From CAKOSP01 sp964404455 (GTDB lineage Bacteria; Bacillota_I; Bacilli_A; RF39; UBA660), in the NCBI GenBank assembly GCA_964404455.1, contig CAYOJY010000038.1, positions 1 to 8,522 of the forward strand: a stretch of DNA of 8,522 nucleotides. The letters are read 5' to 3'. This document shows positions 1 to 6,517 of the stretch, piece after piece. The notes below the pieces were generated by a model. The model was not told the origin of the DNA. It saw only the letters and a list, made by a program, of their open reading frames with translations, and searched no databases. The position numbers were made by a program, and so were the translations under genes. The stretch's first letter is position 1; every line of letters starts with the position of its first letter.

Positions 1-21
1 CATACAAACTTAATTAAAATA

Positions 22-55
22 AAAAAATCTTAGTTCAAAAGAATTAAGATTTTTT
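22..55 (-). terminator. Hairpin terminator after the thioredoxin-like gene
   Basis: The arms at 22-32 and 45-55 are perfectly complementary over 11 bp, with a 12-base loop. On the minus strand the second arm ends in a T-run and continues T-rich. The hairpin overlaps the TAA stop of the thioredoxin-like gene. It is almost all A-T pairs, so it is a weak stem, and its symmetry means it could also stop plus-strand transcription. It would end the tetR-thioredoxin transcript. Confidence 0.55.
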
Positions 56-640
56 ATTTGATGTTATTATTAAGTAACCAACACCGCCAATAATTACGGC
101 AAAAATTCCTAAAATAATATAAACATCTGAGTTATTAGTTTTAGCATCTGTTCCCAGATATACTATGTTTTCAGCTTCACAAGCTTCTTTTAATGTTTCT
201 TTTTTATAATCTCCACTTTTTTTAGTTATGACCTTCTGCACAATATCAACATATTCTGCGCTTTCATAATTTTTTAAAGCTGCTTCAATTATTTCATCAG
301 CATAAATTTCATCAAAGCCAACTAAATGATAATTATCACCAATTAAGATAAAAGGTACTCCTTTTTCGCTAATATCTAATTCTTCTTTAACTGCCGTAAA
401 AAGAGTTTCATTCGCTGGATTTTTCCAAGTTTCATAAGCTATAACATTGAAATAATCATTATATTCGCCTTTTAATTCATTAAAATATTTTAAAGCGTAT
501 TGACAATGCTGGCAACCATCACCTCTAAATATATATATCGTAACTTTTTCATGTTCAGTTACTGTTGGTTTTTCAATGGCTTTAACATTTGTTGAAATAA
601 ATACCCCAATTAATCCCATTATAATTAATAACTTCTTCAT
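44..640 (-). CDS. Secreted, membrane-anchored thioredoxin-like protein
   Basis: This 198-residue protein is a likely extracytoplasmic thiol-disulfide protein. Residues 1-21 form a signal peptide (KK, hydrophobic core, possible cleavage after VKA). A thioredoxin-like fold follows, with the redox motif C43-Q-H-C46 after a beta strand (TIYIFRGDG) and the typical cis-proline loop GVPF (P96). A third cysteine, C154, lies in the extension after the fold. Residues about 173-193 form a transmembrane helix, followed by a short lysine-rich tail (NKKS), which predicts the redox domain outside and the tail inside. Start choice: a TTG four codons upstream at 650-652 lies inside the GGGAGG ribosome binding site, so the ATG at 638-640, five bases after that site, is the real start. 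The gene sits 32 bases downstream of the tetR-type gene and is probably co-transcribed with it. No CcdA/DsbD-type electron donor is in the window, so whether it oxidises, reduces or isomerises thiols is unknown. Confidence 0.8.
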   Translation of the reverse strand: MKKLLIIMGLIGVFISTNVKAIEKPTVTEHEKVTIYIFRGDGCQHCQYALKYFNELKGEYNDYFNVIAYETWKNPANETLFTAVKEELDISEKGVPFILIGDNYHLVGFDEIYADEIIEAALKNYESAEYVDIVQKVITKKSGDYKKETLKEACEAENIVYLGTDAKTNNSDVYIILGIFAVIIGGVGYLIITSNKKS

Positions 641-655
641 TTTTCCTCCCAAAAC

Positions 656-684
656 ATTATATCATCGTTTTTTTAATTTATAAA
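656..684 (-). promoter_or_regulatory. Possible internal promoter before the thioredoxin-like gene
   Basis: On the minus strand, TTTATA (679-684, 4 of 6 to the -35 consensus) is followed after 17 bases by TATAAT (656-661), which is preceded by TGA, an extended -10. The -35 lies in the last codons of the tetR-type gene. The predicted start of transcription is near base 649, almost inside the ribosome binding site, so the leader would be very short. This could give some expression independent of the regulator, but AT-rich DNA produces such matches easily. Confidence 0.3.
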
Positions 685-1221
685 GCTTTTATAAGCTTTT
701 ACAATTTTAACTAAAATCTCTTTTTCATCTATTTTTATTTCATTGGTCGCAATTAAAGTAGCCAAACCATTGGAATATAACCATAAATTCATAAACAATT
801 CTTTTGCTTCTTCAAAAGTCAAACCTTGTTTATTTACTAAATTAATAATTGTTGATTGATTCCACTTTTCATCTAATACATTATTTAAATTTTTCCATTT
901 TAAATTATGAGATAAAAATAAACTAACAAATAAATTTTTATATTTTTGAGCAAATTCAACATAAGCAATACACAGGGTTAATAAAGCTTTTTTATTATCT
1001 ACTCGACTGTTAATGAATTCATCATATTGGCGATATATTTCTTTATATACCTCTTCTTTTATTTCTTCCATCCCACCAAATAAACGGTATAATGGTTTTG
1101 TTGATACGCCTAATTGTTTAGCTAAACCTCTCGCATTTAACTGTTCCCAACCATCAGAATTAATTAGTTTTACTCCGCCTTTTATTATACTATCTTTACT
1201 GATTTCAATAACTTTTGGCAT
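673..1221 (-). CDS. TetR/AcrR-family transcriptional regulator
   Basis: The 182-residue protein has the layout of a TetR-family one-component repressor: an N-terminal DNA-binding domain and an all-helical ligand/dimer domain. Residues 8-22 form helix 1 and residues about 29-49 the helix-turn-helix (RGLAKQLGVSTKPLYRLFGG), where the turn LGVS and the K-x-x-LYR-x-F recognition helix are family hallmarks. The C-terminal part has a W-x-x-SNGLATL stretch (147-156) resembling the WHG-type TetR C-terminal domain. Length is normal for the family. The ATG at 1219-1221 follows a GGGAGGG ribosome binding site at a good distance. The gene has its own strong promoter and lies directly upstream of the thioredoxin-like gene, which is its most likely target along with itself. 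The inducing ligand cannot be read from the sequence. Confidence 0.88.
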   Translation of the reverse strand: MPKVIEISKDSIIKGGVKLINSDGWEQLNARGLAKQLGVSTKPLYRLFGGMEEIKEEVYKEIYRQYDEFINSRVDNKKALLTLCIAYVEFAQKYKNLFVSLFLSHNLKWKNLNNVLDEKWNQSTIINLVNKQGLTFEEAKELFMNLWLYSNGLATLIATNEIKIDEKEILVKIVKAYKSFIN

Positions 1222-1237
1222 AAAATCCCTCCCTATG

Positions 1238-1251
1238 GTAACTTATGTTTC
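1238..1251. promoter_or_regulatory. Candidate TetR operator (imperfect inverted repeat)
   Basis: GTAAC (1238-1242) and GTTTC (1247-1251) form an inverted repeat with one mismatch around a 4-base centre. It lies between the -10 box and the ribosome binding site of the tetR-type gene, where bound repressor would block transcription. The position suits autoregulation, but the repeat is short and the assignment is a guess. Confidence 0.25.
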
Positions 1252-1252
1252 T

Positions 1253-1281
1253 ATTATAACAAGTAGAAAAAAATTTGTAAA
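1253..1281 (-). promoter_or_regulatory. Promoter of the tetR / thioredoxin-like unit
   Basis: On the minus strand, TTTACA (1276-1281) and a consensus TATAAT (1253-1258) are separated by exactly 17 bases, and the -10 is preceded by TGT, giving an extended -10. It lies in the 63-base gap after the stop of the thiolation gene, so the tetR-type gene need not depend on read-through from pheST. This is the clearest sigma-A-type promoter in the window. Confidence 0.8.
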
Positions 1282-1284
1282 GAT

Positions 1285-2085
1285 TTATTTATAGTCATCT
1301 AAGAAAAAATATTTTTGATCATCTTTAACATAACCTAATACTTGATTTAAGTTAATATTTTCCATTGATTTAAAAATATTATTATCAATAAATTGATTTG
1401 TTTTTCTTAATTCTTCAATCAATTTTTTTATTTCTAATCTTTTAGAAGATTCTTGTTTTAAATTACAGGCACAGCCAATAAATGATAAATCACAGTATTT
1501 AGCCCAAGCTAAAATATCTTTTTCTTTAATTAAATACATAGGTCTTATTAATTCCATTCCTAAAAAATTAGTGCTGAATAATTTAGGCATCATAGTATTT
1601 ATTTTCCCATTATAAAATAAAGATAATAATATCGTTTCAATGACATCATCAAAGTGATGCCCCAATGCAATTTTATTACATCCTAAACTTTTAGCATAAT
1701 CATATAAATAACCCCGTCTCATTCGAGCGCATAAATAGCATGGATTATCTTCATTTAATTTTTGAGCAACTTCAAAAACATCAGTTGTAAAAATATTTAA
1801 TTCAATACCAAGTGTTTTAGCATTATTTTCAATTATTTTTTTATGTTTTTCACTATAACCTGGATTCATACAAATAAATTTTAAATCAAATTTTATTTTC
1901 CCGTGTTTTTTTAATTCCTGTAAACACTTAGCTAATAAAAATGAATCTTTACCCCCACTTATACAAACCGCAATTGTATCAAATTCTTTAATTAATTCAT
2001 AATCCGTTACAGCTTTAGTAAAATGACGCCAGATTTCTTTCCTGAATTTTTTAATTATACTTTTTTCAATTTCTTCTAAAATCAT
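1285..2085 (-). CDS. TtcA-family PP-loop ATPase, probable tRNA 2-thiolation enzyme
   Basis: This 266-residue cytosolic protein belongs to the TtcA/TilS PP-loop superfamily, which adenylates a tRNA base before replacing oxygen with sulfur or another nucleophile. The ATP-binding PP-loop SGGKDS is at 43-48. The C-x-x-C pair C116/C119 (PCYLC) and a late cysteine group C205/C207 (GCAC) match the Cys layout of TtcA, where three cysteines hold a 4Fe-4S cluster. The LGHHFDDVIET block at 141-151 is the conserved second nucleotide/metal motif. These cysteines argue against a true TilS lysidine synthetase. TtcA makes 2-thiocytidine at position 32 of some tRNAs; the substrate here is inferred. It starts 40 bases after pheT with only a weak ribosome binding site (GAAAG), and no terminator is visible between them, so it probably belongs to the T-box-controlled pheST transcript. 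Confidence 0.82.
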   Translation of the reverse strand: MILEEIEKSIIKKFRKEIWRHFTKAVTDYELIKEFDTIAVCISGGKDSFLLAKCLQELKKHGKIKFDLKFICMNPGYSEKHKKIIENNAKTLGIELNIFTTDVFEVAQKLNEDNPCYLCARMRRGYLYDYAKSLGCNKIALGHHFDDVIETILLSLFYNGKINTMMPKLFSTNFLGMELIRPMYLIKEKDILAWAKYCDLSFIGCACNLKQESSKRLEIKKLIEELRKTNQFIDNNIFKSMENINLNQVLGYVKDDQKYFFLDDYK

Positions 2086-2125
2086 TTAATAACATCTTTC
2101 TATATTTTATTTCTTTATTAATGGA

Positions 2126-4459
2126 TTATTCTAATATATTTAAATTATTATTTCTTATATGGGCTATAAAATCATTTTTAATTTGCTCTAATTCTCCTTG
2201 TTCTAAGGTTTTATTATTTGATGATAAAGTAAATCTAATTAAATATTTATTAAAATTACTATCATGATAGACGTCAATTAATTTATAATCCTGAATATAT
2301 TCATGAATAAAATTATTAACAATCTTTTCTAAATTTAAATAATTACTTTCTTTATCCATTATGATTGTATAGTCTAATACTACATTTTGGAATTTACTTA
2401 ATTCTTTTACTTCATACGCATTTTTTTCAATTTTTAAAAACTGATCAAAATCAATTTCAATTGTAGCGGCAACTTTTTTCTTTCCTAAATTAAACGTAAC
2501 TGTGGGCGTAATGATATTAATTTGACCAATAATGTTATTATTTATAATAATATTTAAACCATATTCTGGCACATAATAATCATAACCCTTACTTAGTTCG
2601 TAACTGATATTAACGTTTTTCATAGTTTTAAATAATTCTTTAACAATTAGTTTAGCTTTATTATATATATTTTCAACATTAACAATATTATCCGCTAAGA
2701 TAATTGAAAGTCTTCTTTTATTATCTTTTCTGTTTATGACGGTTCCAATTTCGTAAATAATAAAATCATTAAAATATTTAAAATTATTTCTCACAAACGG
2801 CAATAGTGATAATGATAATTCATCTCTTAAAATATTATTATCAACTTTATTTACTACTACAACATTTTGCTTTTCAATACCACATTCCTTTAAAAATGCT
2901 GAATCATACCATAAGTAAGAGTGAACTTCGGATGCGGAATATTTTTTAGTCAAAAATTCTTTTACTTTATACTCTTCGTCATAGATAGTTTCGTGGATTT
3001 TAAAAGTGCTTTCTACCATTAGAGGTTTTTCTAAAATATTTTCATAACCATACATTCGAGAAATTTCCTCAATAATATCGGCGTCCATTGAAATATCTTT
3101 AGTTGCTCTAAAAGTGGGAATCTGAACTTTATATATATTTTGCTTAACTTCAACATTAAATTCTAATGATTCTAAAATTTGAATTACCGTTTCATCTTTT
3201 AGTTCAAAACCCATATATTTAGTTAATTTTTCTTTTGGTAATTCAACATATTTAAGGGCACTAATAGCGGGATAAATATCCGTTAAATTAGAACCTATTT
3301 TAATGTTTTTATCTATTTTTTTCAATAAGTAAATAAATCTTTTTATTGCTAAATCACACCAATGAGGATCTAAAGACTTCTCATATCTTGTTGAAGCTTC
3401 GGTTCTTAAACCAAGGCTTGTTGAGCCTTTTCTAATAGTTGTTGCCTCAAAGGTTGCTGATTCTAAGATTATATCTTTGCTGCTTTCAATAATTTCGCTA
3501 TCAAATCCTCCCATAATACCAGCTAAACCTAAAATTTTTTCTTTGTCTTTAATCAATAAAACATCTTTGGTTAATTTCCTTGTTACTTTATCCAAAGTAA
3601 CAAATTCTTCACCATCTTTTGCCATTTCTACTAAAATATTGTTAACAGCCGAAGCATCAAAAGCGTGCATTGGCTGACCCATTTCCAGCATAATATAATT
3701 AGTTAAATCCACAGCTAAAGAAATAGAACGAAAACCAACATAATTTAAAAATAATTCCATTTCAATCGGAGTTTTATTTTGAGTGATATTTTCAATTTTA
3801 ATTGCTGTATATCTTAAACAATTATCTTTACTCGCAATTTTTAAATTCAAATCTTTTAAGTTATTATTTATATCAAATAATTCTAAAGGAATCAATTTGT
3901 TATTGGTAATTGCTGCGATTTCTCTTGCTATCCCAAAATGTCCCCATAAATCAGGACGGTTAGTTAATGATTTATTATCTATTTCGATTATAATATCATC
4001 AATTGGTAAAATCTTTTTTAAATCTTCACCCACTAAGGTATCTTCAGGCAGCTCTAAAATCCCAGCCGAATCATTATTTATGCCTAATTCAAAACCGGAG
4101 CAAAGCATCCCTTCGCTTAATATCCCCGCAATCTTTTTTTCAGAAATAGTAAAACCTGATATCGTCCCGCCTATTTTTACTAAGGGGACTTTTAATCCCA
4201 CCAAAACATTAGGGGCTCCACATAAAATATTATATATTTTTTTGCCGTCTGTAACTTCTAAAATATGATAATTTTCTTTAGTTGGGTGTTTTTCACATTT
4301 AATTATTTCTGCTACTACAACATCTTTAATATCTTCCCCTTTAATAAAAATGTCTTCAACTTCAGCTGTTCTTATTGAAAATTTATCCCATATTTTTAGC
4401 CAATCAATTTGATCACTGTTTTCTATATGAGTTTTTAATTTATTACATGATATTTTCAT
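2126..4459 (-). CDS. pheT: Phenylalanyl-tRNA synthetase beta subunit
   Basis: The 777-residue beta chain of the alpha2-beta2 synthetase that charges tRNA-Phe. Domains in order: an EMAPII-like tRNA-binding domain at about 45-150 (VVVAEI, HP, then ILCGAPNV); the B3/B4 region at about 210-375, which carries the editing site that hydrolyses Tyr-tRNA-Phe, with the expected G-Q-P-M-HAFD and ILESATF blocks; the B5 domain at about 400-475 ending in the ADIIEEISRMYGYENI signature; the catalytic-core-like domain at about 480-680; and the ferredoxin-fold anticodon-binding domain from about 685 to the end. Length is close to the usual 790-800, so the editing module looks intact, unlike in some reduced Mollicutes. 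The ATG is 2 bases after the pheS stop, and its ribosome binding site (AAAGGAG) lies inside the pheS 3' end, which suggests coupled translation and balanced subunits. Confidence 0.97.
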   Translation of the reverse strand: MKISCNKLKTHIENSDQIDWLKIWDKFSIRTAEVEDIFIKGEDIKDVVVAEIIKCEKHPTKENYHILEVTDGKKIYNILCGAPNVLVGLKVPLVKIGGTISGFTISEKKIAGILSEGMLCSGFELGINNDSAGILELPEDTLVGEDLKKILPIDDIIIEIDNKSLTNRPDLWGHFGIAREIAAITNNKLIPLELFDINNNLKDLNLKIASKDNCLRYTAIKIENITQNKTPIEMELFLNYVGFRSISLAVDLTNYIMLEMGQPMHAFDASAVNNILVEMAKDGEEFVTLDKVTRKLTKDVLLIKDKEKILGLAGIMGGFDSEIIESSKDIILESATFEATTIRKGSTSLGLRTEASTRYEKSLDPHWCDLAIKRFIYLLKKIDKNIKIGSNLTDIYPAISALKYVELPKEKLTKYMGFELKDETVIQILESLEFNVEVKQNIYKVQIPTFRATKDISMDADIIEEISRMYGYENILEKPLMVESTFKIHETIYDEEYKVKEFLTKKYSASEVHSYLWYDSAFLKECGIEKQNVVVVNKVDNNILRDELSLSLLPFVRNNFKYFNDFIIYEIGTVINRKDNKRRLSIILADNIVNVENIYNKAKLIVKELFKTMKNVNISYELSKGYDYYVPEYGLNIIINNNIIGQINIITPTVTFNLGKKKVAATIEIDFDQFLKIEKNAYEVKELSKFQNVVLDYTIIMDKESNYLNLEKIVNNFIHEYIQDYKLIDVYHDSNFNKYLIRFTLSSNNKTLEQGELEQIKNDFIAHIRNNNLNILE

Positions 4460-4461
4460 TA

Positions 4462-5463
4462 TTAATTAAACTCCTTTAAATATCTTAAATCACCAGAATT
4501 TAAAATTCTGATATCATTAATTTTATATTTCATCATAGCTAATCTAGCTAACCCAAGTCCAAAAGCAAAACCATTATATTCATCAGAGTTAATTCCGCTT
4601 TCTTTTAATACATTGGGATGAATCATTCCACAAGGACAAAGTTCAATCCATCCCGAATTTTTGCAAGTAGAACAACCTAATCCATTACATATTACACAAG
4701 AACAATCAAGTTCAAAGCTAGGTTCCGTAAAAGGGAAATATCCCGGTCTTAATCTAACCTCTAAATCTTTTTGAAAAACTTCTTTTAAAAAGCCTTTGAT
4801 AACATATATTAAATTACTTATGGAAATATTTTTATCGATAACCATCCCCTCTAATTGAAAGAAGGTATTTTCATGAGAGGCATCTAAATCTTCATTTCTA
4901 AAGCATCTGCCTGGAGCACATATTTTAATAGGTACTCCATAACTTTGCATAGCTCTTACCTGGTTTGTTGATGTATGCGTTCTTAAAAGCATTCCATTTG
5001 ATAACCAGTAAGTATCTTGCATATCTCTGGCGGGATGATTTTTAGGAATATTTAAAGCTTCAAAGTTATAATAATCTGTTTCCATTTCCGGTCCACTAAC
5101 AATGGTAAAACCCATTCTTTTTAATATCTCAGTTACTTCTTGTCCTACAATTGTAATTGGATGAAGCGAACCCAATTGAGAATAAATAGGGTATGTTGGA
5201 TCAAAATTATAATCAACTTTTGTATTTATTTCAATTATTTTTTTATTAATTTTTTCTTCCAATTCTTTTTTAATATTATTTAAAAGCGGTCCTATTTTCT
5301 TCTTTTCTTCATGGGATAAATTTTTTAAATTAATTAAATAATCATTAATTTCACTATTCTTACCCAAATATTTTGCTTTAATATTTAATAAATCAGCTTC
5401 TTTTAAAGCATTTTCAATCTCTTTTAAAGCATTTGCCACTATTTTTTGTAAATTATTTTCCAT
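4462..5463 (-). CDS. pheS: Phenylalanyl-tRNA synthetase alpha subunit
   Basis: The 333-residue catalytic subunit, a class II aminoacyl-tRNA synthetase. Residues 1-80 form the N-terminal coiled coil that contacts tRNA. The catalytic domain contains NHPARDMQDT, RTHTS near 161-165, motif 2 (GRCFRNEDLD near 185-194, then FFQLEG) and motif 3 (GFAFGLGLARLAM at 298-310), which bind ATP and phenylalanine. A cysteine-rich loop (C254, C256, C259, C264, C267) before GWIE is typical of the Firmicutes form and may bind zinc. Two further cysteines, C276 and C278 (CPCGM), stand where many relatives have a GAGM sequence. The ATG at 5461-5463 follows GAAGGAAG at good spacing. Expression is governed by the upstream T-box leader. 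Confidence 0.97.
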   Translation of the reverse strand: MENNLQKIVANALKEIENALKEADLLNIKAKYLGKNSEINDYLINLKNLSHEEKKKIGPLLNNIKKELEEKINKKIIEINTKVDYNFDPTYPIYSQLGSLHPITIVGQEVTEILKRMGFTIVSGPEMETDYYNFEALNIPKNHPARDMQDTYWLSNGMLLRTHTSTNQVRAMQSYGVPIKICAPGRCFRNEDLDASHENTFFQLEGMVIDKNISISNLIYVIKGFLKEVFQKDLEVRLRPGYFPFTEPSFELDCSCVICNGLGCSTCKNSGWIELCPCGMIHPNVLKESGINSDEYNGFAFGLGLARLAMMKYKINDIRILNSGDLRYLKEFN

Positions 5464-5480
5464 TTGACTTCCTTCTTTCT

Positions 5481-5546
5481 AAAAAAAATCATAAACTAAG
5501 TTTAAGCAAGGACGAGCTTTGCCCGCGGTACCACCTTAATTTATGA
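5481..5546 (-). terminator. T-box terminator (long-range helix)
   Basis: On the minus strand the 12-base arm at 5535-5546 pairs completely with the arm at 5489-5500 (one G-U wobble), and eight T residues follow immediately (5481-5488). The upstream arm includes the AAG of the T-box AAGG, so this helix and the antiterminator cannot form together. A small local hairpin (5492-5504, 5 bp) also exists but is separated from the T-run by three bases, so it is a poorer terminator. Confidence 0.7.
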
Positions 5547-5662
5547 ATTATCATACACTTTAATTTATAACGTAATTACCCGCTTAACACTCCTTAATTC
5601 GAATTTCTTTTAATAAATTTGCTATTAATAATTTCACCTATATATTAATTCTCTAAATTAGT
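5481..5662 (-). promoter_or_regulatory. T-box riboswitch (tRNA-Phe responsive) in the pheST leader
   Basis: This minus-strand RNA leader binds tRNA-Phe and lets transcription continue when that tRNA is uncharged. The T-box signature AAGGTGGTACCGCG is present at 5524-5537. The antiterminator folds exactly as expected: AAGG (5534-5537) pairs with CCTT (5508-5511), TGGTACC (5527-5533) is the 7-base bulge that reads the tRNA ACCA end, and GCGGGC (5521-5526) pairs with GCTCGT (5512-5517) around an AAA loop. The likely specifier codon is TTC (5601-5603), matching the Phe anticodon GAA, with a purine after it. Stem I appears short: a basal helix TAATT/AATTA (5656-5660 with 5595-5599), an AGAGA element, and an apical hairpin (5624-5649, 7 bp) whose loop contains GGTG. 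No convincing promoter lies between the rubrerythrin stop and the leader, so read-through from upstream is possible. Confidence 0.93.
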
Positions 5663-5693
5663 TTTATTAAAATACTTATATTAATTCCTCGTA

Positions 5694-6233
5694 TTAATAA
5701 TTATCACATTTCAGTTCCATAAAGCTTTCAGGATGATCACATACTGGGCATACCTCTAATGCATCTTTACTATAATAGACATGGCCACAATTTCGACATA
5801 TCCAAATAACTTCTTCCTCTTTATGAAATACTGTATCATTTTTTATATTATTCATTAATGTTAAATATCTTTGTTCATGTCCTGCTTCTATTTTTGCTAC
5901 ACCTTTAAATAATCTGGCAATTTCATCAAAACCTTCTTCATTAGCAACTTTAGCAAATTCAGCATACATTTCGGTCCACTCATAATTTTCCCCGTTCGCA
6001 GCATCTCTTAAGTTTTCAGGCGTTGATGGTATTTTCCCGCCATGTAATTGCTTAAACCAAAGTTTAGCATGTTCTTTTTCATTATTTGCGGTTTCCTCAA
6101 AGATTGCAGCGATTTGTTCAAACCCATCTTTTTTAGCTTTTGATGCATAATATGTATATTTTGTTCTTGCTTCACATTCTCCTGCGAAGGCTATTCTTAA
6201 ATTTTCTTCTGTTTTACTGCCTTTTAATTCCAT
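5694..6233 (-). CDS. rbr: Rubrerythrin
   Basis: This 179-residue non-haem iron protein of anaerobes reduces hydrogen peroxide in the cytoplasm. Residues 1-130 are the four-helix diiron domain with all expected ligands: E19 (FAGECEAR), E52-x-x-H55 (NEKEH), E85 and E88 (YEWTEMY) and E116-x-x-H119 (EAGHEQRY). Residues 140-179 are the rubredoxin-type domain with C146-x-x-C149 and C162-x-x-C165 for the Fe(Cys)4 centre that feeds electrons to the diiron site. Domain order is the classical one, not the reversed form. Start ATG 6231-6233 follows a near-perfect GAGGAGG site. It has its own promoter within the 50-base gap after the DUF1292-like gene. The partner that reduces it (rubredoxin or an NADH reductase) is not in the window. 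Confidence 0.96.
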   Translation of the reverse strand: MELKGSKTEENLRIAFAGECEARTKYTYYASKAKKDGFEQIAAIFEETANNEKEHAKLWFKQLHGGKIPSTPENLRDAANGENYEWTEMYAEFAKVANEEGFDEIARLFKGVAKIEAGHEQRYLTLMNNIKNDTVFHKEEEVIWICRNCGHVYYSKDALEVCPVCDHPESFMELKCDNY

Positions 6234-6248
6234 GTTTCCTCCTCATAT

Positions 6249-6268
6249 TAAAATATTAACATATTTTA
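6249..6268. promoter_or_regulatory. Inverted repeat over the rubrerythrin -10 box
   Basis: TAAAATAT and ATATTTTA form a perfect 8-bp inverted repeat with a TAAC centre, covering the -10 box and its upstream flank. The placement suits a repressor site. Rubrerythrin genes of Gram-positive anaerobes are often under PerR, whose box is a similarly AT-rich palindrome, but the spacing here differs from the PerR consensus. Chance symmetry in AT-rich DNA is possible. Confidence 0.3.
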
Positions 6269-6281
6269 TTCTAATCGTCAA
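6253..6281 (-). promoter_or_regulatory. Rubrerythrin promoter
   Basis: On the minus strand, TTGACG (6276-6281, 5 of 6) is followed after 17 bases by TAATAT (6253-6258), preceded by TGT as an extended -10. The predicted start gives a leader of about a dozen bases carrying the GAGGAGG site. Confidence 0.65.
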
Positions 6282-6283
6282 TT

Positions 6284-6517
6284 TTAGTTCTTAATATTTT
6301 GAATTAATTTTTTTAGTATTTCCGGATTATTAATTTTAGCCACCAATGTATTTTCATTTTCTTTTTTTGTATCAAAAAATGCAATTTTTTCAGGAATTAT
6401 TTCATCATTATCCAAAATACCCATCCCTAAATAATATTTTTTATTTTCATATTCTACAACATCTAGAATAATATATCTTTCTTTTGTTTCAAGTACTATA
6501 ATAACATTCTTTTTCAT
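6284..6517 (-). CDS. Small DUF1292-like protein of unknown function
   Basis: A 77-residue protein without signal peptide or membrane segment, so probably cytosolic. It alternates short beta-like stretches (NVIIVLE, YIILDVVEY, KKYYLGMGIL, KIAFFDT, TLVAKI) and ends in a short helix (PEILKKLIQNIK). This layout, with a 'keyYyl' central strand and an acidic linker, resembles the small DUF1292/YrzB family of Firmicutes; the family call is by eye and moderate. No catalytic residues can be named. Its ATG shares one base with the stop of the coiled-coil gene (TAATG, base 6517), with GGATGG as a possible ribosome binding site inside that gene, so translation is likely coupled and the two proteins may work together. 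Confidence 0.7.
   Translation of the reverse strand: MKKNVIIVLETKERYIILDVVEYENKKYYLGMGILDNDEIIPEKIAFFDTKKENENTLVAKINNPEILKKLIQNIKN

Noticed and set aside
642..652. TTG start giving a four-residue longer thioredoxin-like protein
   Set aside because: The TTG lies within the GGGAGG ribosome binding site that serves the ATG at 638-640.
682..699. AAAGCTT-TTAT-AAGCTTT inverted repeat at the end of the tetR-type gene, as a terminator
   Set aside because: On the minus strand it is followed by an A-rich rather than T-rich stretch, and it encodes the protein's C-terminus, so it is not a terminator.
1013..1294. Plus-strand open frame opposite the tetR-type gene
   Set aside because: Antisense shadow across a clear TetR gene and its promoter, with no ribosome binding site or recognisable domain.
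1285..2085. Calling the PP-loop protein TilS (tRNA-Ile lysidine synthetase)
   Set aside because: The C-x-x-C pair and late cysteines match TtcA-type enzymes, and TilS lacks this cluster pattern and is usually longer.
3477..4268. Two plus-strand open frames opposite pheT
   Set aside because: Both are antisense to conserved pheT domains and have low-complexity hydrophobic translations typical of the reverse strand of AT-rich genes.
5675..5701. TATTAAT / ATTAATA hairpin after rubrerythrin as a terminator
   Set aside because: Only 7 A-T pairs and no continuous T-run follows; too weak to call, so read-through into the T-box leader remains possible.
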